DNA from: Pycnopodia helianthoides
Lineage: Eukaryota; Echinodermata; Asteroidea; Forcipulatida; Asteriidae
Length of the DNA stretch: 64,000 bases
Direction: 5' to 3'
Assembly (NCBI GenBank): GCA_032158295.1
Contig: CM063263.1
Coordinates: forward strand, 11,418,974-11,482,973
Shown here: piece by piece, positions 12,501-21,524 of the stretch
Numbering within the stretch: position 1 is the stretch's first letter
How the letters are laid out: the number at the start of each line of letters is the position of its first letter
Program-made: the position numbers and the translations under genes
Notes under the pieces: model-generated
Seen by the model: the letters and a program-made list of their open reading frames with translations, nothing else
What the model was told of the DNA's origin: nothing
Database searches by the model: none

Positions 12501-12679
12501 ACATGGTCTCTGGCGAAGCCCAGCTCCGTAGCGAATGCAGATGCTGTAAGCCAGCCTCCATGGTGGACCGCACGGCGACTCTTGACTGCGACGGCGTCAG
12601 TAAGACCTACAATTACAAAATCATCAACGAATGCTCTTGCGAGATTTGCAACTTCGACGAGTCGTCTGTTGGGCGATAG
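285..12679 (+). CDS. Secreted F5/8C-mucin-VWC-cystine-knot protein, 3' part of gene (14 exons)
   Basis: Fourteen exons join in frame to 804 codons plus stop: 285-514, 1392-1551, 2282-2449, 3457-3722, 4377-4521, 5396-5608, 6441-6739, 7602-7758, 7933-8019, 9410-9607, 10267-10310, 11077-11178, 11815-11857, 12375-12679. They encode three discoidin-like domains ending in (Y/F)GC-type motifs, Thr/Ser-rich linkers, a VWC-like Cys module and a CTCK domain. In hemocytins, mucins and SCO-spondin-like proteins such parts make secreted, disulphide-linked adhesive polymers; a role in clotting, mucus or matrix is inference. Module borders are phase 1 and each discoidin domain is split by a phase 0 intron, which points to growth by module duplication. 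The first exon begins mid-domain at phase 1, so the gene starts upstream. Exact orthology is not assigned. Confidence 0.8.
893..1078. mobile_element. Short TIR element, GGGCCCAATTTCAT family, copy 1
   Basis: About 186 bp. The left end GGGCCCAATTTCATAGAGCTG is mirrored at the right by a degenerate cagctctttgggccc. The core holds caggataccagtcacaag, as in the copies at 6779 and 49386. No ORF, so it is non-autonomous. Intronic. Confidence 0.7.
1392..1551 (+). CDS. F5/8C-like domain 1, second half (exon)
   Basis: Starts after ttaaacag in phase 0 with VFNVNLDIDTTKQ and ends VKYFVDFYGCAN before gtaagt, leaving phase 1. The closing FYGC is the usual C-terminal cysteine motif of F5/8 type C domains. 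Confidence 0.75.
1928..2160 (-). mobile_element. tRNA-derived SINE, type D (minus strand)
   Basis: On the minus strand from about 2011 down, GAGCTCAGTTGGTAGAGCAC (A box) is followed by an anticodon-loop region with GTTAATCC and a degraded B box (GGTCGCAGGTTTAAGTC). The same tRNA-like head occurs at 42680 and 57058. Too degenerate for a working tRNA gene. Confidence 0.6.
2282..2449 (+). CDS. Thr/Ser-rich mucin linker 1 (exon)
   Basis: Phase 1 in and out, 56 residues, mostly T, S, P and V, for example TTTSVSTSSSTTEALSTTTV. This is a likely O-glycosylated spacer. It shares the VTEPE/TTTEKVTE style of the linker exon at 5396. Confidence 0.75.
3457..3722 (+). CDS. F5/8C-like domain 2, first half (exon)
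   Basis: Enters phase 1 after actgtag with KVCDMQLETYDNVALTRST and leaves phase 0 at the donor gtaagt. It aligns by eye with the exon at 6441: an N-terminal cysteine, a SxxxS(T) stretch, a W-x-P motif and a beta-strand core. Confidence 0.8.
3807..4335 (+). mobile_element. tRNA-derived SINE, type A, interrupted by a TIR element
   Basis: The head ggcgtgtcgtggctgagcag carries an A box and gtgggttcgaatcccgctc is a good pol III B box. The body continues through cataattgcttcgtaaac and gggaaggtagtgcattctg, then caggagtaggtggcaacgtg and ggccgtccggccttttgatt to gcgatatctc. The minus-strand copy at 60272-60619 has the same order without the 211-bp interruption at 3985-4195. Confidence 0.8.
3985..4195. 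mobile_element. 211-bp TIR element inserted inside the type A SINE
   Basis: The left end CCCTAGACTTGATTTCCAGT and the right end tggaaccaagtctaggg are inverted copies over about 23 bp with few mismatches. The flanking SINE halves join cleanly when compared with the intact copy near 60.4 kb. No coding capacity. Confidence 0.75.
4377..4521 (+). CDS. F5/8C-like domain 2, second half (exon)
   Basis: Phase 0 start after acttacag, ending EIDIKLFGCFD before gtaagt in phase 1. LFGC occupies the place of FYGC in the sister domains. Confidence 0.75.
4897..5244. mobile_element. TTAA-flanked short element, family 3, copy 1
   Basis: About 348 bp between TTAA at 4897-4900 and 5241-5244. Shares gctgatagtataaaacatgg, gtgagaaacgactccctctg and caattaccaaaagtataccc with the copy at 51587. 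Intronic, non-coding. Confidence 0.65.
5396..5608 (+). CDS. Thr-rich mucin linker 2 (exon)
   Basis: Phase 1 to phase 1, 71 residues, beginning VTTTAVTTTVKTTTPATTTT and ending TVTTLKPASTTL. Likely O-glycosylated spacer between discoidin domains 2 and 3. Confidence 0.8.
6441..6739 (+). CDS. F5/8C-like domain 3, first half (exon)
   Basis: Phase 1 start after atttgtaag, phase 0 end before gtaatt. Reads GICTENLEDSPATSSISILR then FRTADVWMPSYDDD and FSLKAFKLAGGGEGNGV. It holds the full N-terminal half of an F5/8C domain: first Cys, SIS stretch, W-x-P, and the strand pair before the phase 0 intron. Confidence 0.85.
6779..6962. mobile_element. Short TIR element, GGGCCCAATTTCAT family, copy 2 (diverged)
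   Basis: Contains caggataccagtcacag and ends gctcaagcagctctatgaaa, matching the copies at 893 and 49386. The outermost gggccc is lost on both sides. It starts 40 bp after exon 6441-6739. Confidence 0.6.
7602..7758 (+). CDS. F5/8C-like domain 3, second half (exon)
   Basis: Phase 0 start after ttggtgtag with VFTGVLAAESESPVWVFLPE, ending ALKLDFYGCSAK in phase 1 before gtaaac. It pairs with 6441-6739. Confidence 0.8.
7933..8019 (+). CDS. Short Thr-rich linker (exon)
   Basis: Twenty-nine residues, AMPTTRQTTIERIVTAAGV and on, phase 1 in and out, between ctcaacag and gtaaga. A third mucin-type spacer, following the last discoidin domain. Confidence 0.7.
8376..8636. mobile_element. TIR element, GACCGATCCATTAAGCTCCG family
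   Basis: The left end gaccgatccattaagctccg is mirrored at the right by ggggcttaatggatcggtc, 261 bp overall. Internal gaccaatcac / gtgattggtc pairs extend the inverted repeats. A left-end fragment recurs at about 49813-49870. No ORF. Confidence 0.8.
8652..8945 (+). mobile_element. tRNA-derived SINE, type B, copy 1
   Basis: Begins gtagcgtgacgtggccgagc with a degenerate tRNA head, continues with ttggtagtgcacgtaaaag and agcacccttgttcacaggtt, and ends tttccagaaatatata plus an aataataat tail. Related copies lie at 33780 and 47590 with the same simple-sequence tail. Confidence 0.65.
8946..9409. other. Intron remainder, no feature seen
   Basis: AT-rich intronic sequence before the linker exon at 9410. 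No ORF with family features. The other introns over 300 bp in this gene (515-1391, 2450-3456, 5609-6440, 6740-7601, 9608-10266, 10311-11076, 11179-11814, 11858-12374) likewise hold only the repeats listed or nothing recognised. Confidence 0.5.
9410..9607 (+). CDS. Thr/Pro-rich linker (exon)
   Basis: Phase 1 to phase 1 between acttatag and gtaagg. Reads VITTTKSTTTPSSGSSTTPE and later GERNVTTPAPGD, which contains one N-glycosylation sequon (NVT). The last mucin spacer before the cysteine-rich C-terminus. Confidence 0.75.
10267..10310 (+). CDS. Start of VWC-like module (exon)
   Basis: A 44-bp exon between tttacag and gtaaga reading VDTGEGCMYNGRTYK. A GC-x-Y-x-G-x-x-Y motif opens many von Willebrand C modules. 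It leaves phase 0, matching the next exon. Confidence 0.65.
11077..11178 (+). CDS. Middle of VWC-like module (exon)
   Basis: Thirty-four codons, phase 0 both ends, between tatgtag and gtaagt. Reads FGEEMPSTIPCTKMFCERGS and ends EECDLRCD. The C-x-K-x-x-C pair fits a VWC core. Confidence 0.7.
11815..11857 (+). CDS. End of VWC-like module, CCPVC motif (exon)
   Basis: A 43-bp exon between ctctgcag and gtaaga encoding GKLRYVEEKCCPVC. The CCPxC signature closes VWC domains and typically precedes a CTCK domain in mucins and VWF-like proteins. Confidence 0.75.
12375..12679 (+). CDS. C-terminal cystine-knot (CTCK) domain and stop (last exon)
   Basis: Starts after attacag in phase 1 and runs to a TAG at 12677. 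Key cysteines: KMCIRE, LSGCVS, TFCNGGCPS, ECRCCKP, LDCDG and ECSCEIC, the spacing of mucin/VWF-type CTCK knots, which dimerise secreted polymers through their C-termini. A possible AATAAA lies 130 bp downstream. Confidence 0.85.
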
Positions 12680-12811
12680 ATGATACCACACTATGACATT
12701 CATTCTGTGCTAAGCAGGTACTTTTGTGTTAATTTAAAATGTTAGATCGATTAATTAGAATTGAGTTTTAGATTTGCTTGTCTCCAGTCCCTGTTAAGAA
12801 ATGTACCTAGA

Positions 12812-12817
12812 AATAAA
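12812..12817 (+). promoter_or_regulatory. Candidate poly(A) signal of the F5/8C-mucin gene
   Basis: AATAAA 133 bp after the stop codon, the first such hexamer downstream. Cleavage is not demonstrated. Confidence 0.5.
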
Positions 12818-14211
12818 TATATACTGATCAGCAAAATTGATGAAACTATTTTGACCGCTTAGAATGTTACCGGTGATTGGGACCATTTCTTCAAATATTT
12901 AAGATGAAACTATTATAGGTGTATACAACTGCAAAGCACAGATATGTTTAGTCTAACAACTACTGAATTTTAAACAATAGATATATTTTGAAGTTTAATT
13001 AAATTAATGTGTAATGTGTGAGGTAGTAGTAGCGAATGGATAATACTTTAAATTTTTGTTTCTGGTGTAGTAAGAAAAATGGCAAACATTGTTCTGGAAT
13101 TTTTCGGCATCTGCGGTAACAAACAAGTGCTTATATTTTCCCCACGTGCTAGAGTGCAAGGATAACACACTGAACACGATATAAGAGCCCGGTCAAACAA
13201 AGTTAAAAGATAATTTAGCAGCAAGGTTAATATGTAAAATGTACAACAGGTCAAATTTAGACTTGGGAAAACCTCAAACACCATCATTAAAACCAAGAAA
13301 ATATGACATTATTAGAAAATATAAAAACACAAGTTGGCCTACACTTATTTACATCAATTGAATCAAAGTCCAATATTTAATAAGGTGATGATAGTGCAAT
13401 GTCACATTTAAGTCATAATAAATTATTCAAACACTAACTAACACATTTTAATAACTAATTATTTATCAGGTAATCAGAACAATCACAAATGGAGTGTTAT
13501 TACTATTGTTATTAGCATCAACATGTAAAATAGACTCTTTCAATCTAAAGAAAATATTATCAAATTGATTTTATTTAATTGGAATTATTTTAAACAAACC
13601 TCAAATTAACACAGCCCCGTGCTTTTTGGTGTTCATTTCTCGCTCTCTCTCTCTCTCTCCTCTCTCTCTCAAAATGAATCGAACCTGAGTAAATCCACTT
13701 AAAACTTATGCGTGATTAATGTAGTCGTTATGCGCGCATTTGCAAAATAATTTGCCGGCACCATCAATTCAATTGAGCCCTTTCATTAACCGAGCTCGTC
13801 TGGCCTCAAGCCTATAGTCGTTACTTTTCCTAATTCGAGCGCAAGTCGATACACGGTGTTTTTGTTTTTTCTGCTGCCCCATTGCACATGTAAGCAGCCT
13901 AATAGTAATTAAGAATCTACGCACCCCCTGTGTGTTGGTAGATTGATTGCATTTTGGGTCGCTCTGCCAATGTTAAATTGAGGATGACACAATAAACTTT
14001 GTTTGGAATTTTGTGAAGAGAAGAGTAGAGAACAATGCTCTATGACGAATATAGTGTTTGACCAACATTTCCCAGAATAGATTTTATTCTTATGGTTATT
14101 ACCCATAAACTTATCTACTCAGTTCTTAAATTAGAGGGGAAAAAGGCATAATAGACACCCCCCACAACAAGAGAAGATCTGGTTAATTTTAGGAATGTTT
14201 ATACTTTTCCA
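12818..14211. other. Intergenic AT-rich region
   Basis: Between the F5/8C-mucin gene and the 199-bp array. A (CT)n microsatellite sits at about 13641-13670. No convincing coding sequence on either strand. Confidence 0.5.
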
Positions 14212-15208
14212 GTAAGATTATTCACTTATGTAGGCCCTACTGAAACAAAAATTTATTGTATTTGAGATGATGTTAAAATGAGTTACTTTAAAAATGCTTT
14301 ATCTAGATTGTATAGGCTATATAATTATAAAATGTAAACCCCCGCATTGCTGAACTCTTCAGGGCAAGCAAATAAAATTATTTCCTGCTTTAAAAAAAAA
14401 TAGCCCCGTCGTAAGATCATTCACTTATGTAGGCCCTACTGAAACAAAAATTTATTGTATTTGAGATGATGTTAAAATGAGTTACTTTAAAAATGCTTTA
14501 TCTAGATTGTATAGGCTATATAATTATAAAATGTAAACCCCCGCATTGCTGAACTCTTCAGGGCAAGCAAATAAAATTATTTCCTGCTTTAAAAAAAAAT
14601 AGCCCCGTCGTAAGATCATTCACTTATGTAGGCCCTACTGAAACAAAAATTTATTGTATTTGAGATGATGTTAAAATGAGTTACTTTAAAAATGCTTTAT
14701 CTAGATTGTATAGGCTATATAATTATAAAATGTAAACCCCCGCATTGCTGAACTCTTCAGGGCAAGCAAATAAAATTATTTCCTGCTTTAAAAAAAAATA
14801 GCCCCGTCGTAAGATCATTCACTTATGTAGGCCCTACTGAAACAAAAATTTATTGTATTTGAGATGATGTTAAAATTAGTTACTTTAAAAATGCTTTATC
14901 TAGATTGTATAGGCTATATAATTATAAAATGTAAACCCCCGCATTGCTGAACTCTTCAGGGCAAGCAAATAAAATTATTTCCTGCTTTAAAAAAAAATAG
15001 CCCCGTCGTAAGATCATTCACTTATGTAGGCCCTACTGAAACAAAAATTTATTGTATTTGAGATGATGTTAAAATGAGTTACTTTAAAAATGCTTTATCT
15101 AGATTGTATAGGCTATATAATTATAAAATGTAAACCCCCGCATTGCTGAACTCTTCAGGGCAAGCAAATAAAATTATTTCCTGCTTTAAAAAAAAATAGC
15201 CCCGTCGT
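14212..15208. repeat. Tandem array, five copies of a 199-bp unit
   Basis: The motif cacttatgtaggccctac recurs at 14223, 14422, 14621, 14820 and 15019, exactly 199 bp apart. Copies are almost identical: single changes include gattattcac versus gatcattcac in copy 1 and ttaaaattag versus ttaaaatgag in copy 4. Each unit ends with a poly-A run and tagccccgtcg. No ORF. Such uniformity indicates recent amplification or active homogenisation. Confidence 0.95.
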
Positions 15209-16052
15209 CTCTCCGTATAGATCCCATGATTAATTTGCTCACATCACATCACACAGCAGAAGTATTTACATTGTCAACTAGTATATCTAAGTGCCATACC
15301 GCTCAAGATAACAAGATGATTTATGTAGCCATGTCAACTTGGAGTATAAATTCTCGTTCTAACAAGATCGCTTGGACTTGACAAATTACCTCTTTATAAC
15401 AGGAACGTTGTTATAAGAGGACAGCTTAACAAAGGAACACAAAGCAGAAATGAGATTCGGGACTTGATAATGTACTCTTTTTAAAGTAAACCACGTTATA
15501 ACGTGCTCTTTATAACGACGGTTGTCAAAAAATCAACGAGTAAATCTCATTTACTTGGCATAAAACCGTATTATACAGACTCTGTAAATGCCATGGACCA
15601 CTAAATTCAGATAACGAGATCATAACTGATTCAAATTATTTGCATCATAAGTCGACCTGCCTCATTAATTCATCTCGCCAAGACGATTTGAATTACAGAA
15701 GTACAAGTTCAGTCAGTCGTCATGGTAAAGTTAAATTATAACGGCAAATCGATGTCTTAGTGTCAATAAGGTATGCCGGGATAAATTATTATGCGTGTCT
15801 ACTTCTTCGTTTCAGTAAATCGACTTGGCCAAATAAATCATCTCGGTACCTTGATAAATTGGCGCTCCTCGTGATCCAAACGGGTTAACTAAGTGGTTTT
15901 GCAACTACACTGTACACACTTACACGTATTACACCGTCCACTTAATCAAAATTACTAGGGGTGATCTATACTGTTTGTTTGGGTTGGTAAATTATTAAAC
16001 ACGATGATTTAATCATGATGGCCTAAAATACATCCACACACTTTAACAAAAC
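15209..16052. other. Intergenic, with diverged short motifs
   Basis: Weakly related stretches such as gtcgacctgcctcattaatt, atcgacttggccaaataaat and caagatgatttatgtagcc recur, perhaps from a decayed satellite. No gene seen. Confidence 0.35.
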
Positions 16053-16408
16053 CCCGGGTCAGAATTGACTCAAACCTCGTCCCCCCATGGTTTACTTTAT
16101 TTCCAACCATGTTTATAATAGTAAACCCTGGGAGGGAAACTCCTTACTTGGACCCTGATTGGACAAAACCAAATGTTAACCTTTGTCAAAACAGCCGGCC
16201 GGCAACCAATGTACAAACAGGCTATTAAATCTGGTACCGGACCACGAGACCATGACGAAGATGTGAATTTCGAAACGCAGCCAGACTATTCTAATTTGCA
16301 TACGTATCCAAACATTTTGTATATGCAAATGATCCAATACCAGGGTGAGAGAGCGGTCAACCTCGTACTGCTCGACATACCCTGGGGACGAGGTTGGAAT
16401 TGACCCGG
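16053..16408. mobile_element. 356-bp TIR element
   Basis: The left end ccgggtcagaattgactcaa, continuing acctcgtcccc, mirrors the right end ggggacgaggttggaattga, continuing cccgg. The open frame across it (16173-16403) has no family features. It lies just downstream of the GPCR stop. Confidence 0.7.
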
Positions 16409-16558
16409 ATTACGGGTCCCCGGCTGACCGGGAAAGTGGTTAAAAGTGGTATCTTTGACAAAGTAGTGCTTTGGTCAAGGTTTCTATAAATGGTTTTCTG
16501 TTGAGAGAGGTAGAACTTAAAACTCCCCTGTCTTAAAAAAAATCACCAAGGTTTGGGT

Positions 16559-17527
16559 TCATGGTTGAAAGCATCGAACACATCTCAAGAGAAACTTGCG
16601 TGCCGTTTCTCGAAATGCGCGATTGAGGAGGGCATAGATGATGACGTTCAGCCAGCTGTTGCTAAGAGCTAGCCACACTACTGTAAACTGGATCCACTCC
16701 GATGCCTCAGGACCTCCAAAGGTGCTCACGAGTATCATAACGTAGTACGTTATCCATGTGACGGCGAATCCCAGCGTAACGAAGACAACAACATAAGCGG
16801 CTTTGTTCGCGTTCACCACTTGACGCTGTGCGCGTCTTGAAACAGTAGATGACACGCTGTTCTCCCCGATATCGGTTATAGCCCGGATTCTCTTAGCATG
16901 CATGGAACTCAGCTGATAAAGTTTCATGTTCATGCCAAAGATGATCACCAAAGGCAAAACGTAATACATGATAAAGATCAACATACTGTCAGTGACTGTT
17001 CGAGGGAGTTTGGGCACGCACAGTGAGACACATTCGTTAAATACAACTGTATTAAGCAAAGATGTAGCAACGCTCAACGTTATAATGATAATCCACAAGA
17101 TCAACGTAATCAGCCTGACTCTGCTTTGGGGTAAAATTGTTGGGTGGTGTAATGGTTTCGTAATGGCTATGAAACGATCAACGCTCAACATCATAAGGTC
17201 GACTACGGACCGACTTGTGCACGTATAAAACCATGCAAAAGCAACGTGGCATAGCCAATTAGGTACAGTGTACGATTTCACGAAAACAGAGATGAACAGA
17301 GACAAGGCTGCAAGAAATCCAACTCCGATGTCTGACAGAGCCAAGGATGTCATAATAATCCTGGTGTTGTCCGAAAAGCTTGTAACTTTCTGCGTTATCA
17401 CTATTTGAAATAAGTTGAAAACAATCGTCACAATGCAGTATGTTGATACAAAAATCCCGCGGACCGCGTAGGCTAGTGTAGTGTGAGACGCTACACAAGT
17501 CTGCCCTGGTGGAGCGTGCAGCGACAT
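16559..17527 (-). CDS. Intronless class A (rhodopsin-like) G-protein-coupled receptor
   Basis: A 322-residue plasma-membrane receptor with seven hydrophobic segments. Visible landmarks: Asn38 in TM1 (position 1.50), LALSD with Asp66 in TM2, Cys93 at the top of TM3, Asp117-Arg118-Phe119 in place of DRY, 25 residues after that Cys as the fold requires, and cysteines in ECL2 (ECVSLCVP). TM6 has TWITYY, with the Trp of CWxP but no Pro. TM7 has NVIIY in place of NPxxY, then an amphipathic helix 8 and a Cys-containing tail. The Met at 17527 is the first in frame and gives a 20-residue N-terminus without a sequon. Single-exon receptors of this kind form large families in echinoderms; ligand unknown. 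Confidence 0.88.
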   Translation of the reverse strand: MSLHAPPGQTCVASHTTLAYAVRGIFVSTYCIVTIVFNLFQIVITQKVTSFSDNTRIIMTSLALSDIGVGFLAALSLFISVFVKSYTVPNWLCHVAFAWFYTCTSRSVVDLMMLSVDRFIAITKPLHHPTILPQSRVRLITLILWIIIITLSVATSLLNTVVFNECVSLCVPKLPRTVTDSMLIFIMYYVLPLVIIFGMNMKLYQLSSMHAKRIRAITDIGENSVSSTVSRRAQRQVVNANKAAYVVVFVTLGFAVTWITYYVMILVSTFGGPEASEWIQFTVVWLALSNSWLNVIIYALLNRAFRETARKFLLRCVRCFQP

Positions 17528-20298
17528 TTTTGTCTCACCTTTTTAGTCGATCGCAATTCCGTGATTAGACGCAAGGGAGTTGATCACTGCGTATTACTTT
17601 CTTTAAAAGGGTATGGTACCTTCTTGAAACAGCACTATACACAGCTACGGTTTTCAGATGAAGTAGCTCGTAATCGCGTCAATTATCTCAGCCAACAGTC
17701 GAACCACACAACCACGCTCTGTGATTCAGTTGCTGATAAATCCGGTAAATCCATGAAAATCATTAAGGGTGAAAACCAACTGCATTGGGTTCGACGTTGT
17801 TGCGTTGACCGTGATGTCCAAATCAGGTAAAGTGTAATAAAGTGTCTTTTTAATTTTGCAAGTTAATACCACGAAGATAATAATGGTGGCAGCAGCGAGA
17901 AGTATTCTTAAACAGAGTGAGTTACAACACGGTATGTGGTTCAAAAGAGCGCGCAACTCCACTTTGTAACGTGGCGTTACGTCAGTATGACGTACACGAA
18001 GCGGACTTTTAGTAATTATAAATTAGCTTGACCGAAAGCAGTGCGTGGTTCACGGTACCAAAATTGAAAGTAACCAAGATCTGCAAAAGTTGAGATCGCT
18101 CAGCTTCTCATACAATAAGGTTAACAAGTTAGATCAAGTCTTTAATGAAGTATGCAGCCGTTAAAGACACCAGCAACGTTGGTATTTCAATTTAACTGTT
18201 CTCCTTGGAGTCGCTTAAGTGACTAATCCACACAGAAAACTTAACTTGCTGTATCGAATTTCTCGTCAATAATACAGCGTTGCTCTGTAGCTAAGATGAA
18301 TGCTGTATTCTGTTCTAGAATACCAGAACACGATTCCGTGTTAAAAAAATTTAAACACTCTGCACGATCACGGTCCGTGCATAAACCAGCCCTGGCTCAC
18401 TTTAATTACGAGCCACGTCGGACAACATTACGTGCCGTATTGCTCACCAACAGCCGCAGACTTTGTGTTTCTGTGGATGGACCAATGTCGCATTGCCTGG
18501 AGTAATTATAGACTAGACCTATGCCTAACTCACCATAGATCACAAGTTGTCCTTCAGTGAAGTGAAATCTATAACAGCCACGGCTGTCGTTGCTTTCTGT
18601 GTATACTGTGCAATTAATTGTCAATAAGAGAAAACACGTATTCTCAAGACCTTCAAAAGGGCATATTTGTTCGTACGCTTGGCAGGGAGGTAGTAGATAA
18701 AGGAAAACGTGGAAGTAAATAGTAAGAAAACTATTGGTTGGAAATAATGATGAAATTAATAAGAGGGGGAATCCGGTCCCAGAGTTGTGCTTTTTTCTGA
18801 AAGGCTGAACAATATTTTCACTCCTACTTCGTGCACAAAATTGTACAGACATATTTATAGACCTACAGATCTAACCCTCTGATAATGAGGTTTCCAAAAC
18901 CCCTCCCCTGCCAATGATTTGGATAACTGGAGAGCCAGTAACTAGTGGAACCTTCCTGCATTTGTGTAATTCCTTGGGTTTACTCCTGCGCATAATGAGT
19001 TTTAACCCTGTAGTGAGTGATTATGTAAGTTTTATCATCATGCAGCACTCCTTTACTATACAATCATCGTCTGATCTGCGAAATCGTATTACATGGAACT
19101 GTTTTTCACATCATTATGAAGCCTAATACCCCTCAGAGGGGCTAGAATGCTTATTGCCTACAAAAAAAGTGGATTGGTCTTGCTCTTTTTTCCCTGCCCG
19201 ATTAACAGGGTTGCCTTGAAGCCCCACCCCTCAGCCTTCTAAACTCCCAAAATAATAAAGATGTAAATAGAGGTCGCAACGAGTGGCATTCGCCGTCTGA
19301 GCATTAAATATGCAGAAATGATATTGATACAAAGCTGTAATGGAGTTGTTTTCAGATATAATAACCAATATCATAGCAAAAAAATGGTGCACTAAATGGC
19401 TTGAATAAAAGCCTTCAATCCAAACAATTTCCAACTTCTGAGGGCGGCACATCACCCCTCAGACTCCCCCTGCGTCGCTTCACGCCAATAATTTCTTGTT
19501 ACGGTGTACATGTACTGCCAAGGCTATTAGTGATGTCTACAAGCCACCCTAGATAAAAATGATTGATGTTTGTTATCAAGCCAGGCCACAAACCTCCTGT
19601 GTGAGACTGCTTCACCTATGCAGCGTGCATGTACAAACCTATGCAGTGTGCATCAAGTCGATTAGTTTTCCCAACCTCTGAATTTTGTAATGAGGTTTTA
19701 AAGATGAGCTCATCCCCACCCCAAGGGAAATTAGTTTTTGTGTGATTTTTGTTTCTAAAGGTCTGTCGGTAGATTACCCCAATACTGAATTTTTTTAACA
19801 TTTATTGGGCGAAAATATAAAAATTAGCAAAACCCTATGATAAAAGGCAATAATAGGGGGAAACTCATTACAGTTTTTTGATGAACCTGTTTGTTATCAC
19901 ATCCAACAGGGAGCGCCAATAACATAATGAATAGCAAACAAACACAAAATGTTCAGTTTTTGATGTTGGGGAAAAAACCTACGCAATCAGGTAGGGACTG
20001 AAAACCCAACCCATAAGCAATTAGGCGATGGTCAGGATGTGATTCAAGACCGGGGGTACCCATAGGTGGGAAAGACAGGGAAAGAAACCATTCATTTTGT
20101 TCAACCCGATTTCAAATATATATATTATGTTTATGTTACCGGTACCTTTTCATTGTGTGTCAATAACTTTAAGTTGGGTTTTACATGAGGAAATTATTGG
20201 AGGATTTAATTCGTCACTTTCATTGTGTTTTGCATTTTTTTTTTTTTTTTTTTAAGTTTATCTTGTCTTTAACTTCCCATGTCATAGGGAAATCTGTC
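17528..20298. other. Intergenic region upstream of the GPCR and SNAPC1
   Basis: Probable promoter ground for the minus-strand GPCR: a paired CRE-like stretch, ttacgtcagtatgacgta, lies near 17976-17993. An unsupported minus-strand open frame (18406-18852) shows no family features. No RNA gene seen. Confidence 0.35.
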
Positions 20299-20416
20299 CC
20301 CCGGAGATTCTGTCCCCCATTATGAATTAACCAGGGCTGAAGGAGGATGATTCAAAAGAGGGCGCTATCAGAAGAAGTTTGTACACAGTTCATCGTATGG
20401 GGGACAGAATCTCCTT
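20299..20416. repeat. Inverted repeat pair
   Basis: ccggagattctgtcccccat near 20299 and atgggggacagaatctcctt near 20396 are inverted copies about 78 bp apart, probably the ends of a small decayed TIR element. Confidence 0.55.
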
Positions 20417-20599
20417 CCACACCTACGCGGGATGAATTAATCAAATGCCGATTTCTTTCTTTTTTTAAACACAAGGCGGCATTTTGCAGTGCTTCGCTTT
20501 GGGCTGTTATGACGGCTCGGTGGTTCCACGATTGTGCTGATCTGGATTCTGTGCCTAATTGTTGCAACACCCCCGTTAGGTGGGAATCGTGAATTATTT

Positions 20600-20830
20600 G
20601 TTTTTTGTGTGCCACTATTTTCTTCAACAGCGCCCTCATGTGGCATGAAATAATATACGTTTTGCAGCAACAACAATCAAGATGGCAGACACATGGGGGT
20701 TGCGCCGACGAAAAGTTAAGGTTACGTTTTCAACTCGTCCTTGCGTATGCCTTGACATGTATGGGAAGGTGTGAACAGTCAATAGTTCATGTGTTTTGCC
20801 CAGATTTGACAACGGTTTGTTTTGTGAATG
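20600..20830 (+). promoter_or_regulatory. Possible SNAPC1 promoter and untranslated first exon
   Basis: A good donor (gaatg, then gtaagtacg) ends a plausible leader at 20830, about 700 bp before the SNAPC1 start. An ATG at 20682 (MADTWGLRRRKVKV) is closed by a stop after 31 codons and would be an upstream frame. Not proven; it could also be unrelated. Confidence 0.3.
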
Positions 20831-21524
20831 GTAAGTACGAAAGCGAGTCGTGACGGCCGCTCTGAGCGGTCGGAATGTAGCTCTGGCCTCTGGGAGTCTG
20901 GTGTTTCTGCTAATTTAGCATAGCCAACCATCATCGTGTGCACAACCATGGAGGGCTTATTCCTCCATGGCACAACCGACCGTGCCCGTCCATGTGGGTG
21001 TGACGACCCCCCTGAGAAGGCGTTTGGTGTAGTCATGAAACACGAGAAGAAAGCCCAAGAAGCCCTCTCAATTAGTGGTGGCCAGTCGGACCACGGTCAA
21101 TGGACCAGTCCATCCATTGCAGGTTGGACATGGTAGACAATCCATTGTCTCAGATCTCCAGACTAGTCTAGACCACTGTTGTTTCAGTATCTATATTTTT
21201 TTTTAAATTGCCAGACTCTCAGCTGTTGAGGGGGGCAAGTTCATGATTTACAAATACAAGGCCTGACACATTTCAGTGTGGCAGTCCGATTTAACATATT
21301 TCTAACTTTTCCCAATAAAGTAGTACCAAACAACTTGAACTATTTTTATTTACTTTGACTCAGAACAAGCTGTTTTGTTCCCAGAAAAGCTTCTTCTTTT
21401 TTCTCGGATTTAACCCGTAAAAAAAGTGTCTGCCTGAGCATGGAGGTAGCTACCTCCATGGCCTGAGCAAGGTTAAATTTGGCCAGTCAACACTCTTTCA
21501 TATTGTAATTCCCATACTTCACAG

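Noticed and set aside
14212..15208. CRISPR array
   Set aside because: Units are 199 bp and identical throughout, with no short repeat/variable spacer pattern, in an animal genome.
17726..17962. Hydrophobic minus-strand frame upstream of the GPCR
   Set aside because: One membrane-like segment only, no link in frame to the receptor, which already has a complete seven-helix frame.
18406..18852. 148-codon minus-strand open frame
   Set aside because: Composition is not protein-like in any recognised family, there is no convincing signal peptide or domain, and no splice partner was seen. Left as intergenic.
20682..20774. MADTWGLRRRKVKV as the true SNAPC1 N-terminus
   Set aside because: Closed by a stop after 31 codons and unlike the family start, whereas GLREDIE at 21525 matches it. 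Kept only as a possible upstream frame.
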